A DNA stretch of 64,000 nt from Prostheceraeus crozeri (taxonomy: Eukaryota; Platyhelminthes; Polycladida; Euryleptidae), in the NCBI GenBank assembly GCA_907163375.1, contig CAJQUW010009236.1:1178001-1242000 (forward strand). Reading direction: 5' to 3'. The first letter of the stretch is position 1; each line of letters begins with the position of its first letter. The position numbers were made by a program, and so were the translations under genes. The notes beneath the pieces are model-generated. The model did no database searches and was not told the origin of the DNA. It worked only from the letters and a program-made list of their open reading frames with translations. Positions 12,547 to 23,688 of the stretch are shown in pieces.

Positions 12547-13583
12547 TTTTATTAATTTTTATGCCATATAAATTTGAAAATCCAAAGCACTATTTGCCGG
12601 TTCATTGTCTCTCTTTTTGGCTATCTCTGAAATTGCCGGTACATGCCTCATCTTGAGGATGATTAACATAGAAAAGAATTTGTCCGGCAAAACTCGTAAA
12701 TCGACATGTTCCTATGATGTGGGAATGACGAATATGGAACAATGTTTTATTCATCCTTAAAACGATTAAAATCAGAAAAATTGAAGGTCGGTCAAATGGA
12801 CCGACCAGTAAGACTTAGTAAGTTGTTTTAGACCTTGACATACGAAAGATTTACATGAAAAATAACCATGAAGAAATCAGCAATAATCTGCCTTTCATAT
12901 TCGCAACTAGATTATAGACTGATGTTTTAAGAAAACTTGCAAGTATTAAGAACATCACTTTTTATCATGTTCATTGACAGTACATTTTTGTTCTACTTTG
13001 AAACTTGCTTCTTACGCAGACTTTACATTGTAGTCTAAAGTTACTCAAATATTTGTCCGTCTTTTTGTGAACATCATTAAATCCAGCAAATACTTTACAC
13101 AAGCTCTAAACTTACTCAACCTAGTAGACTCTCATTTGTTTTTCCTTTCTAATGGATTTGACATCATCAAAAAGCAAACGAAGAAATTCAATTACAATAA
13201 TGGGTTTATCTTTGAAGGGTGGAATTTCTCATACCACGAGATAAAGCCACATAGTTTTGAGTACATCTCGCTTGTCCTAGACTTCTTCACACATTTCAAC
13301 CTTATTCAATATTTCACGGATACAAATAGGCGGGTGATTCTTTATTTTGACGCAAAAATAAATGGAACGAATGAATTGGTAAAAGATGCAAGTTTTTCAG
13401 ATTTCCTGTTCTATTGTTGATGCTATTAGCAGTATAGCAACAATCTGAATTTCGACATCGATGCTTGGTCTCGACCTTAACTTCAATATGTCCGAGATTG
13501 AGGTCATAACTTTATGAAAAATTGTCTTCGAAGTTCAGACAGTTACAATGAAATTACTTTGAGACCACGGAGTAAGTATATTA
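12547..13583. other. No gene seen; one short perfect hairpin
   Basis: GGTCGGTC-AAATG-GACCGACC near 12787-12807 forms an 8-bp stem. The 117-codon frame at 13067-13420 has no recognisable motif. Confidence 0.35.
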
Positions 13584-14200
13584 GGTAGAGTAGCACCTCA
13601 GTATTAATCAAATCCCCAATGTACATACAGTTTCGATTTTGTTGAATGAACTCGAGTTGAGATCCAGTAGGCCTGCCACATGTGAGACATGCAATTTTTT
13701 TACTTTTTTTGGAGAATTTTCCACGGAATTGGCTGATCCTGATAGTAACACAGAAGGAAGAATAGTATCTTACAAATCCTCTGCGTCAGGACATCCTTGG
13801 AGAGGCAATGTTTGTTATGCTAGCAATTCGATGGGTTACTATTACTTTAATGCTCGGCGTTTTAATATAAGTATTTTCTCAAGCGTTGTCATGTCATAAA
13901 CTACCTTCTACTGAAAGAGCAAGATATTACAATCAAGGGCAATGATCACAATCAACTTTGAAAGATGTAAATGGGTCCACAATATTATTCAGATTCAAGA
14001 AATGAAGCATAAATTTAGTGAATCACAAAATTGTGCCGTTCAAAATATGAATAAAAAGCTTGAAATTTCTGCCTAGTGACAATAAGATCTCAGATTTTCC
14101 ATGAAGACTAGCGTTGTAATTCGGCTCATGAAATTTCCTTGATAATTAGCTTAATTTCCGTCTAATTATGACACCTGCTAGTAAATTTTGAGTATTATAT
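13584..14200 (+). repeat. GGTAGAGT MITE family, copy 1
   Basis: It begins GGTAGAGTAGCACCTC after TA. It aligns with the complete copy at 35454-36047 (opposite strand) through several blocks: ATCAAATCCCCAATGTRCAT, ACGGAATTGRSTGATC, CCTTGGAGAGG and, near 14140-14170, CCTTGATAATYAGCTTRATT. Between about 13890 and 14090 it carries some 150 bp not found in the complete copy. The far terminal repeat is not recognisable. The copy is old, judging from many substitutions. Confidence 0.65.
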
Positions 14201-14564
14201 AGATATTATAGATAATAATATATGTCACATATTTCTATTCCTCCTTTTCCTTACTGAAGTTTGTTAACATAGATTTCAGATTTCTCCAAAATTAAGATTT
14301 TTTTGATAGATATCTGAAATTCATTTGGAAAGATCTGAAAACGATTTGGAAATATCTGAAATAGAAATGGAAAAGGTGTAGATTTCTTGTCTACTCCCTT
14401 ATTTCCTATGTTAATATGAAATTTGAATTCATGACTTTTGCGTTTATGTTTAATTCCTTCTATCTGATGATGGTTGCCGAATAGCAACCGAAATCAATTA
14501 TATCTTAATTAAAGTACAACATCGTTTAAACATTGGCTCTTCCTCAACCATTAAATAAAAAGTT

Positions 14565-14766
14565 ATTAAGGCTCATCATCACAGCCTTATAGCAGTAGCC
14601 ACTTCCATCGAATTTAATCTAAAAATACCTCGCCAAGGTAATCAGTGACTCAAAGGATTCGCAAATTACTGTTCTTTCTTCCACATTGCTAGCACGATCA
14701 GTCAATTCCGAGCTAGTTACTCCAAAACAGTAGTATATTGCAAATCTCACGTGACACCACGTAAAC
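14565..14766 (-). repeat. GGTAGAGT MITE family, copy 2, inner part
   Basis: The reverse complement aligns with 13665-13885 of copy 1, sharing for example GGAATTGRCTGATC, RGAAGAAYAGTA and TTCGATGG. Its missing first part lies at 20684-20764, on the other side of the 5.9-kb element at 14767-20683. The two halves were therefore one repeat before that element inserted. Confidence 0.65.
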
Positions 14767-15983
14767 CTACGTTCACACATGAGAGCTGAGATCTGAGACT
14801 CAGGCAATCATCCAATCAAACGGCAAGATTACAGCTTCCGTCGTCCATTTCAAACGTCAATCAAAATTATGCTGCGACTAACTCCACGTAGTCTGAACAG
14901 TCCTGAGACATGCCTGAGACCCACTAGTTTCATCCGTTGTCGTTTGTGTGCGGCGACCAGGGGGAGGCTCACCACGTTTGCTGAGAGATAGTGTGAACAA
15001 CCCTGAGACCATGTCTTAGCAAAAGTTGTACACGTTTCAACTTTTCTGAGACTTCCTTGTTATCAACATCCAACTGGATTGTGTATTCGACGATCATTTA
15101 TTTTGTACACATATACGCGGAATATTACTTTGTGCTCATGTGTTTCTGTTGGTTGCACAAGTCAATTCAGTCTAAACTAGTGATTCATTTGATGACATTT
15201 ACGATATTAATTATACTTGTAAATATTGTCATGTTTTGCTTCTTTCAGAAATCTGAATTTACGATGAATCAGACAGAAACATAAGTACAGGCTACTTTTA
15301 CTTGATTGATGAAATTAGTTTTGAGCTATATCATGGTGGCCATGTTTTTTTACTACCAAAAGCGGAACACTAAATAGTCAGTAGTAGAAAAAACATGAAA
15401 AACAGCGGACTTGCATCTACATGTTCGTAAAGATACGCAATAATCAACTTAATGTCAATGCGTTGAATCACGACGCGCATAAAATTTCAATAAGCAGGAA
15501 TCTTTTAATTAGAATTTCTTCGGTTGGTTCATTCCCACATGCATGCCGAATGAAACCGGTGTTGTCAATTCAGTTTTTCAAGAAACTCATTTAACCGAGT
15601 TTGGTGGAAATTAACCAAGTTAAGTTTAACTCGGTATACTGAGTTTTATAACTCAGTAAGATATTCCAGCAATACTCGGTTAAATCAGTTACAAAGGAAA
15701 AATACAAAAGTAGACCGAAACTAAAGATTGGGCAAAAACTTGTATTGCATATACCCTAAATTTGGGTCAAAAACCAAAATCCAAGTTTTAATAATTGAGT
15801 AGAATCAAGTAAACGAAGTACATTGTTTGTATTTTGTGCTGCCATGAAGATTCTTCTATAGGCCAAAATTCCAATTGGGTCCATGAGAAATGCGGTATTA
15901 GTGTGAAACGATTTTTTATTCCAATAACTGTAATTAGTAGCCTAAGTACGTGTATCACGTTACAAAGCCTTCCTTTATTTTAA

Positions 15984-17591
15984 CCTACTATTATTAAGCA
16001 ACACAGGTCTAAGTTGAAACAATTGAGGAAAAAAAGATCTAAAGTGAGGGAGGATATCTATAGATATCTTAATGTGTTCGATAAGTTGTTGTTCTCCAAG
16101 TTCTTTGTTAGAGAAAACCTCAAAAACTCTAAGCGGATCAATGAGATTCACAAAATTAAGTTCCAGAAATTATGGTTGCAAAGTAAGTTAGCCACTCCTG
16201 TAGACACGGTCAAGAACTTAAGTGACTTGCAGTTGTCTGATGACCAGCTTGAGTTACTTGGTACAGGTCTGAAGCATCCCACAGTGCCGGGACGGAATGA
16301 GTCACTTAACCTACAATGCCAACTCGAGAAACTGGTCTATTTCCGTAGAAATAGCATAAATGTCAATCAGGTGAACGACATAAAAACCGCTTTGCACACC
16401 TACCAAAAAAGGTTGGTGAATTTTACTAAGGCCCCTGATGCGAAACACAAGTTGGATCTGATAAAAAACTTACGTAACAATGACAGCATAAAACTCGTGC
16501 CACTTGACAAAGGTAATGGTATCGCAGTGTTAAATACCGATGACTATTACACCAAGCTCAATGCTATCATTGACTCGGACAAATTTGCCAAAGTGACATT
16601 TCTAGATGATGAGATGTTGCTACATCATCCCATTGTTAAGCAGCAGAATAAGTTGAAGTGTTACTTGAACAAACATGTCAAACCGGATGTGGACTGTAAA
16701 ACGTTCGATTTTATCAATCCAATAGGCTCCAATTGTGGCAAACTTTACGGCACTGCTAAAGTACATAAACAGGGTACTCCTTTGCGACCTATTGTCGCCA
16801 GTCACGGTACCTCTGAGTATAACTTAGCGAAATATCTTAATCAGTTCATCACACCTATTATTGATACTGAGTTTTCAGTCCAAAGTAATAGTCAGTTGAT
16901 TGATGCTATCTCGAAATATCAATTCTCGCCTGACTCCAACTTAGTTAGCTTTGATATTGAGAGCTTGTTCACGAATGTCCCTCTGGATGAAACGATCAAC
17001 ATCCCTTGTGAGAAGGTCTACAATGGTGATGGTCTTAAACCGCCGTTTAGTCAAGATGTGTTTAGGAATCTTCTCAAATTCGCTACTGGTGGCATTTTCA
17101 GCTTCAATGATATTTTGTATGTTCAGCGTGATGGTCTGGCGATGGGCAGTCCGTTAGCCCCAACCTTAAGTAACCTCTTCGTGGGTTCACTTGAGAGAAA
17201 ATACTTGAAGCAGAGTTGTCGGAACGTAAAGTTTTATGCTAGGTACGTGGACGACATTCTTGTGATGTTTGAGGATGATGATCATTCGACTTTCTTGGAT
17301 TATATCAACTCGTGGCATGATAATCTCAAATTCACTGTAGAAATAGGTATGAAGTCCATTCCATTTTTGGATATAAACTTAGACATCGAAAGCAATGTTG
17401 TGAACACCACTGTCTACCGTAAACCCACGTACACGAATCTGGTGTTGAATTACGCTGCCTGTTGCCCCTTACAATGGAAACGAGGCCTGTTACTAACCTT
17501 GATCAACCGAGCTTATGTAGTTTGTAATTCCTGGCTTAATTTCCACAATGAAATTGATAAAATTAGTCACATTTTCAAAGCGAATGGCTAG
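15984..17591 (+). CDS. Penelope-like element reverse transcriptase
   Basis: This is the reverse transcriptase of a Penelope-like retroelement. It copies the element RNA at a nick made by the linked endonuclease. The frame is open from 15984, just after TAA. It has no ATG near its start (the first alternative is TTG at 16014), so the true N-terminus may lie on an upstream exon; AACACAG at 16000-16006 could be an acceptor. Numbering from 16014, the motifs run: LVPLDKGNGIAVLN (161-174), PLRPIVA (256-262), motif A SFDIESLFTNVP with Asp314, motif B DGLAMGSPLAP (373-383), motif C RYVDDILVMF with Asp413-Asp414, and YRKPTYTN (468-475). All catalytic residues are present. The frame ends in TAG at 17589-17591, inside what is normally an NGYP motif, and the same frame continues into the endonuclease. 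It otherwise looks young. Confidence 0.9.
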   Translation, partial: PTIIKQHRSKLKQLRKKRSKVREDIYRYLNVFDKLLFSKFFVRENLKNSKRINEIHKIKFQKLWLQSKLATPVDTVKNLSDLQLSDDQLELLGTGLKHPTVPGRNESLNLQCQLEKLVYFRRNSINVNQVNDIKTALHTYQKRLVNFTKAPDAKHKLDLIKNLRNNDSIKLVPLDKGNGIAVLNTDDYYTKLNAIIDSDKFAKVTFLDDEMLLHHPIVKQQNKLKCYLNKHVKPDVDCKTFDFINPIGSNCGKLYGTAKVHKQGTPLRPIVASHGTSEYNLAKYLNQFITPIIDTEFSVQSNSQLIDAISKYQFSPDSNLVSFDIESLFTNVPLDETINIPCEKVYNGDGLKPPFSQDVFRNLLKFATGGIFSFNDILYVQRDGLAMGSPLAPTLSNLFVGSLERKYLKQSCRNVKFYARYVDDILVMFEDDDHSTFLDYINSWHDNLKFTVEIGMKSIPFLDINLDIESNVVNTTVYRKPTYTNLVLNYAACCPLQWKRGLLLTLINRAYVVCNSWLNFHNEIDKISHIFKANG

Positions 17592-18145
17592 CCGTCCTCA
17601 TTTATCTTGGATACCACCAAAAAATTCCTAGATAAAAAATTTTCTAACCCTTCTGTCAAGTCTGATCAATCATACAGCCATGTTGTTAAAATTCCTTTTT
17701 TTGGACAGCAGTCTCTGTTCTTTAAGAAGAGACTTCAGAGCATTTTTAATCGGATTGATCCTGACAGCAAAGTTAGGTGGGTGTTTACTTGCACAAAGTT
17801 GAAAAGCTACTTTTCGAACAAGGACAGAACTCCTTTAATGTTGAAATCAGGTGTTGTATATTGTTTCACATGTGAGGTTGATCCTCGCTTTACCTACATT
17901 GGTAAAACTCTCAGACACCTAAACATTAGAGTTAAGGAGCATAAGTCCAAAATCTCGGCGATCTTTGATCACCGACTGAATTGTAGTTGCAGATGTAACC
18001 CTGAAAATTTCAAAATCCTGGCATCAGATAGTGATGGATTTGCCCTAAATATCAAAGAAGCTTTTTACATTAAAAAATTGAGTCCTAAACTCAACAAACA
18101 AGTGAAATTCGATGGGTCGGTCTATAATTGTCGTCTTTTTTAAAA
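17592..18145 (+). CDS. Penelope-like element GIY-YIG endonuclease
   Basis: It is in the same frame as the upstream RT and separated from it only by the single TAG, so the two would be one polyprotein in an active element. Counting from TTG at 17607, a linker KIPFFGQQSLFFKKRLQ (28-44) and YFSNKDRTPL precede the nuclease. The nuclease has GVVY (82-85, the GIY strand), a CxxC pair (86-89), YIGKT (97-101), Arg103, Arg108, Glu-His (111-112) and the metal-binding Glu in IKEAFYIKKLSPKLN (Glu151). This is a complete GIY-YIG core with the zinc-knuckle insertion typical of endonuclease-bearing Penelope elements. The frame ends in TAA at 18142-18144. The linker style and the LNIKEAFYIKKL ending suggest a Neptune-like lineage; that is inference. 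Confidence 0.85.
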
Positions 18146-19311
18146 TTGTAGTTCAGTAGTGTAAGGGTGCTAATGTGATTAGCGTTAGGCCATTAACAAG
18201 TTATTGTGTCTAAACTCTCTTCCTGCTGGTATTTCTGCACTTTTAGGCTGCTACTAGTAGTTATAGTTTCACTAGCTGTATTGTTCCATTCATGTTCAGT
18301 CCATTGTACATTGAATTTATTGATTTGTATCTATATAATTATGATTGAACTGCACATTGCTCATAACAAAGCAATTGCTTTCATTTTATCAATCAGAAAT
18401 ACAAACAGACTTGATAAATGGCATCTGCGTAGTCAGTGCATGGTTAAGCATGTTTAGAATACGAAATTGGAATTAATTCATTTTTGGATAAATGTCGGCT
18501 ATTGCAGAAAGTTTAAGGGTGTGAAGATAACTGCGAAGATATCCATGTAAGATACAAGAAATATGTAAAAATTTAATTGCAGCAAAACACATGCAAGCTT
18601 GCAGCAGATGCAATATGTACGAACTTTCAATGCGCGGCATTGTCAAACCCAAAGTGAAACATCCATTCATCACTAGTATTTGATTTTTGAAATATTCTGT
18701 GAATTGAGTGAAACTTTGATTAAAAAATCAGAACTTTATGATCTTATCACGCCTCAAATCAATTTTATAACTTTTTTGTGTAGGTCGTATATGCAGCATT
18801 AATAGTGCAGCAGACCCAAGTTTTGTATAGAAAAAAAACATGTTTGCATCACTTACCCAAGGACGACCCAAAACCCAAGGTCCAACCTTGTAAACCATTA
18901 GAAACTGATTATTATTTAGTTATATTTTATAAGCTCTTCAATCGAGAGCTTTTTTCATCAAAGTTTGAAGGAAGAGGATGAGTTATTTCACCATCTAGGT
19001 ACATGGCCCCAAATAGAAAATTAAAAACATGAGATTTATTAAGTTCATGAGAGAAAGAGAGAAGCATTTATATATTTGCAAAGTAAATGGAAATCATAAA
19101 TCTTAGGTACATACAAAGACAAATATAGAGACAGCAAATATATATACGACAAAGACATTTCAAAATTAGTACAATTAGCACTGGTGCACGGAAGAAGTCC
19201 AATAAAAAATAAATGTTGTCCAAGTGTAAGATTAAATGTAATGATCAGAAAATGTTGAAACACGAGTGTTAAGTCAGTCGGTCCAAGTGTTATTAACAAT
19301 TATTGCTGCAG
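18146..19311. other. Penelope 3' flank, interior of the 5.9-kb element
   Basis: The 3' end of the Penelope copy could not be placed; no poly(A) tail or target duplication was recognised by eye. No coding sequence is supported. Confidence 0.35.
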
Positions 19312-19469
19312 CCGGGAAGAACGAATTCCTTCTCCTGGTAGCTTTACAAGATGGTAAAACTATATCTCTCCTCAACATGGAGAGGTTGAAAGAGGTTGTT
19401 AGAAAGAAATATGACAGAGCTGATCTGAATCCGCCCGAGAGAGGGAAGTTAGAAGAACTTCTAGACTAT
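19312..19469 (+). other. Exon-like open stretch of unknown function
   Basis: A good acceptor (TTATTGCTGCAG, ending 19311) precedes 158 open bases followed by a donor-like GTAAAA at 19470. The encoded stretch includes KNEFLLLVALQDGKTISLL and LKEVVRKKYDRADLNPPERG, a charged, helix-rich composition with sensible codon use. I do not recognise a family. It lies inside the 5.9-kb inverted-repeat element, downstream of the Penelope copy, so it may be a remnant of that element's own gene or a captured host exon. Confidence 0.3.
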
Positions 19470-19679
19470 GTAAAATTTAGGCTATTTTTGTGGTAGGCTA
19501 TCTACTATTGATGAACATTTTGAAGGAGGCATAGAGCCTAGGGAAAAGAAATACATGACGAGCATTCATGACTTTCATGAGCATTTCATACTTGTACTGA
19601 AATAATTTGACGAAAGAAACCAATCTAAATGAGTAGGCCTTCAAAAATAATTTGAGATTTAAGTTCAAAGGAAATCAAT

Positions 19680-20204
19680 TACCGTAAATACCCGCGTATA
19701 GGACAACACCATGTATAGGACGCAGTGGATATTTGACCCTAAAAACGATGGAAAAACTGTGTGCCTGTGTATAGGACGCATCCTAATTTTAGTCCTAAAT
19801 TTCCATTAATTTTTATAAAAACGGTGACCCTAAGTCAATCAAGGTGAGCTCCATTCAATCGCTATGATCGTCGTGTGTCCTGATTGCTGACTCACTCATC
19901 CCATCAGTCAGCAGATGTCTGTCTGGCCTATGTAGACTATCGTGGAAAGGATGGGTTTATTGTTCGAATCGACATTGATCATCAGTATTGCGCGTAATCC
20001 AAAATCAAGTTCTGTGCGTCAGAAAACAACAGTGCACTTCTCATATTGATAAATATTGTAAGTTTGAAATTTTTATAATAAATTTTTGATTTTATGATAA
20101 ATGCATAATTTTTATAATAAAGGTATCCATGGATAAGACGCACCTGGATTTTTAGGTCAACTTCTTAAGAAAAAAATGCGTCCTATACGCGGGTATTTAC
20201 GGTA
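19680..20204. mobile_element. 525-bp MITE with perfect 25-bp terminal inverted repeats
   Basis: The left end, starting TACCGTAAATACCCGCGTAT at 19680, and the right end at 20180-20204 are exact reverse complements over 25 bases including the outer TA. A TA target duplication is therefore likely, as in the Tc1/mariner/pogo superfamily. The word GTATAGGACGC or close variants recurs near the ends (19713 and 19770 on the left, 20180 on the right). No protein is encoded. Perfect ends suggest a relatively recent copy. Confidence 0.8.
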
Positions 20205-20683
20205 AGTAAAAATTATTAAAATTACTAATTATGTTAAAATAGCAATGCATTAAACAACCTACGTAAACGAGTTGATGACCTGTTTACGTGGAGTATTTTA
20301 CGAATACCTATAGGCTTTCAGCGGCTTGCCCACGTCTATTCTTCATGACGATTTATGACAAAATGAATCATGAGTCTCAGCAAGCTCTCGCATAGTTTGA
20401 ACGGAACCTGAGAGTTAGCGCAACAAAAGGGTATTAATAGAAACATTTTTCAATTTATCTGTGACCTGATGTCAATAGTGTGAACAGGTCTGAGACCTAG
20501 GTCTCAGCAGATCTCAGGTCATGTTTCAGCGAGTCTCAGCGTCGATAGTTCAGTGAAGGAGAGGCTCAAAATGAGGGGCAGCTTTTTTCCTGAGATCTGT
20601 CTCTCAAGTGTGAACAGGTTCGTCTCAGTCTCAGGTTTGATTTGAGGTCAACTCTCAGGTTCTTCTCTCATGTGTGAACGTAG

Positions 20684-20764
20684 ATTAACAACAAGAGTTC
20701 ATTTCATAAGATCGAAACTGCTACCAGACTGGAGATGTAATTAATGCTGAGTTGTTACTCTACC
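20684..20764 (-). repeat. GGTAGAGT MITE family, copy 2, outer part
   Basis: The reverse complement begins GGTAGAGTAACAACTCAG and matches 13584-13665 of copy 1, including CAGTTTCGAT and AATGAACTC. TA follows at 20765-20766. It is the half of copy 2 separated from 14565-14766 by the 5.9-kb insertion. Confidence 0.65.
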
Positions 20765-20766
20765 TA

Positions 20767-23680
20767 ATATACTTGCTGTATGGCTTGTATGTTTACCTAT
20801 TATTAAAAATGAAGTTTTGCTGTAGCCTATGCTACTTCCTTGTACATCAGAGGTCCATAGGTATGACACTTTTAAAATCGCGAATTGTCAGTGCGAAATT
20901 TTGACATGCAACCAAATGTGTAATCATGTAACCAATCATGTAAAAATTGAATTTTTTGAAGTTGCATTTGCCTTTTGATAAAAAAACACAAAAGTCATAA
21001 TTGCAAGTCATAATCGTTGATTGAAGAAGAAATCTAGAAGGAGATCGATTTACTTTTCTCAAATTGACAAATACTCAAATTTAAATTGAAACATAATTGA
21101 CTAAATGATAATAACTATGATTATATAACAGTCTGTGTAATCGTTCTCATGGGAATATGCTACTTTGCGATGCACTTTTAGGGGTCAGAGTAGAACATTT
21201 TAGGCGCACATCTTTTGAACTCTTCGGAACATCGTATGTCCCAAGAGGGTTCGCAGACATGTGACAGTGGGTCTTATCCACTCATGTCCACAAAAAACCA
21301 CTCCCAGGCGTTGCACAAAATCCATCGTGAAAATTGTCAACATATCACCACGACCCACAGAGATAAATAGCACTGTCTGAGGCAAAGGAATCAATCTCTG
21401 TGCCACGACCCAAGCGATACATTGTTTATCTGTTTTTTGTGTTGCCCGAAGACTGTGATATCCGTATGTGCGCATGATTGTCGTGAACCTGATATTGTGG
21501 GCTATATATGGTCACTATTAGGATCTACAATGCATATTGAATCAATATTTAAATCTCTCTCCACATCCGTCCCTTTTCTTTCATTCCAAAATCCAAACAA
21601 GTGCAGTCTAATCCGTCAGAAGTCATCTTTACTGTTCATTAAGGCATAGCAGCAAGGTGATTTTTGTAGACTGTATTCACACATTTATGTAACTCAGGAA
21701 ACTGAAATCATAGTGTTTGAGCGTAATTTTGCCATTGATTGATTTGACAATTTGGCTTATACATTGGTTTAATGAGTCAAATTATGCCATAATTTACATT
21801 TTCCTTTCTTCTTCACAATGCTACTTACAAAATTCATGTGAATTTCATTGCTTCACTATGAAAATTTGCTTCAAAGAGAGGCATCCAAAAAAAACTCGGT
21901 TGAATAGTTGAATATTCAGTTTCATTACACAATAAATAGTAATTGCGTGTGAAATTTAATCAGAATTATCAATTTTCATTACCTCTATAACATACCGGAA
22001 TAATAAATCGCTCAGTTCAGGATTAAGCTTGTAATCACAAACAAAAGCACAGCAGCTTTTTCGCATATTTTTTCTAACCAACCAAAGGGTGATCAGCTGT
22101 TAAAAATGAAATTACAGTGCCTAACAATAGAGTGTGATATCAATTAGTTTATTTAAAGTCATTGTTCGGGATACATAATTCAAGTGGTAATTCAATGATA
22201 AACATTTCGGCTGCATAGATATGCATTAACAGATTGAAAATCTTGGGAAATCAACGGTCAGTTTCTAAAAAGATTCAAGTGCACTTACCGCAGCATAGGA
22301 ACAAAATTCTAATATGTAACAACAGAATATTGCAGAAAGGAAACTGATAACCGCTGACTTCAACCCTCTTTTACATGACATGACAGTCCTATGAATTAGA
22401 AAGTAAAGATACACTTTCTATGGTAAGTTGGATGACAAAACTTGCTGACTGGACAGAAATTTCAGTCCTATACCCATCTCATTGTCACTGAAAAAGAGTC
22501 CAGGAATTCCCATCCTATCGCATAAAGCGACTTTTATTTAATCCAGAGATGTAAACTGGTCCAAAATTTTCCAGTCCAAATCAATGACCTCTAATACTGA
22601 TCAAGCACATTGCCCTACTTCCATCCACATGATCAAATTTAGTCATGACTTATGGGATTGAAACATGTACGAAGAAGCCCTTTTACAAATAATGGTTTAG
22701 CAGGACTGACCATGTAATGACAGAGTGCGGAGTCAGACCTAGCAACAGTCTGCGTACTGTAAGTGTACAGTAAGTGCAACAGTAAGTGTACTGTACACAG
22801 TCAACTGACAGGCATTATAACAACAAAATCAGAATTTTGGCTGATTACGTTTCATGACATACAAATTTCCGACAGACAATTTTTGTCTGATCGCATGGAC
22901 TAATTTGCATTTTTGCGTTTATTGCATATTGCACTACTTGTTAGCACTAAATAAAGTTTATAAAACGTAGATGGTATTCTTGATAATTGTCAATTAGGGC
23001 CTATGCGTAGATGCAATACATGCATGTAGACCAAATAGAGTTCTACAAGTATTTGTAGATGTACAGTCAAAGCGATAGCAGTTCTGGAAATTTGACATCT
23101 TGATGACAATATCAATTTAGTCTTCAAAATGTTCTATCTAATTTTGAAGGGTATATACACGTACCTGTATATTTCTCTACAGTCGCTACTTTAAGCGATA
23201 TGGTGCCATCATTGTAACGGAGCTGTAAATAAGTCAATGTTCACGAGTGTGTGTGTGTGTGTTTGAGAGAGAGAGGGAGAGAGAGACGATGTGATTAGGG
23301 GTGTCTAACTGAAATATGCTGGTATTGAAACGCATCAGAAACAATATTTTCTAATTGATGTGAATATTGGGTTCATTTACCACCAATTGTGTGATATAGT
23401 CAGTAATATGTAGAAACCCTATTTCGTAACAAAATTAGGAAAGTAGACTGCTTTGTCTGATATTTTTGACTGTTCCAAACAACCACTTTTGGCATACATT
23501 ATCCGTGGCAATTGTATGTTAAATATGGCTGTTATTTTAATTGTCATGTGTCTGTGTACAGTTCACAGTGTAGAGAAACGGTAGCCATCAAAGGAAGTTG
23601 GTCTTTCCCCATGCTTTGCTCCTTTCTCGCATCTGCTCGTTCGGTTGCATTGAAAGGTGGAGAGGGTTTCGGTGAGTACA
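20767..23680. other. Long stretch without a supported gene
   Basis: Short repeats of AGTAAGTG occur near 22757-22790, and a GT/GA microsatellite lies at 23245-23287. Open frames are short and without motifs. The region is otherwise featureless. Confidence 0.4.
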
Positions 23681-23688
23681 CCCCGGAT

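Larger units (their letters stand above)
14767..20683. mobile_element. 5.9-kb terminal-inverted-repeat element with internal insertions
   Basis: CTACGTTCACACATGAGAG at 14767-14785 is repeated exactly in reverse complement at 20665-20683. Both ends continue into clusters of short subterminal words: CTGAGAC/GTCTCAG several times in each end, and GTGTGAAC at about 14989, 20479, 20609 and 20674. Such subterminal arrays are usual for cut-and-paste DNA transposons such as hAT-like families. The flanks GTAAAC and ATTAAC are only partly alike, so no sure target duplication is visible. No DDE transposase was recognised. Inside lie a Penelope-like element (about 15984-18145), an exon-like stretch (19312-19469) and a 525-bp MITE (19680-20204). 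Family is unassigned. Confidence 0.65.

Noticed and set aside
13067-13420. 117-codon frame
   Set aside because: AT-rich Phe/Asn/Lys composition without domain motifs; probably chance.
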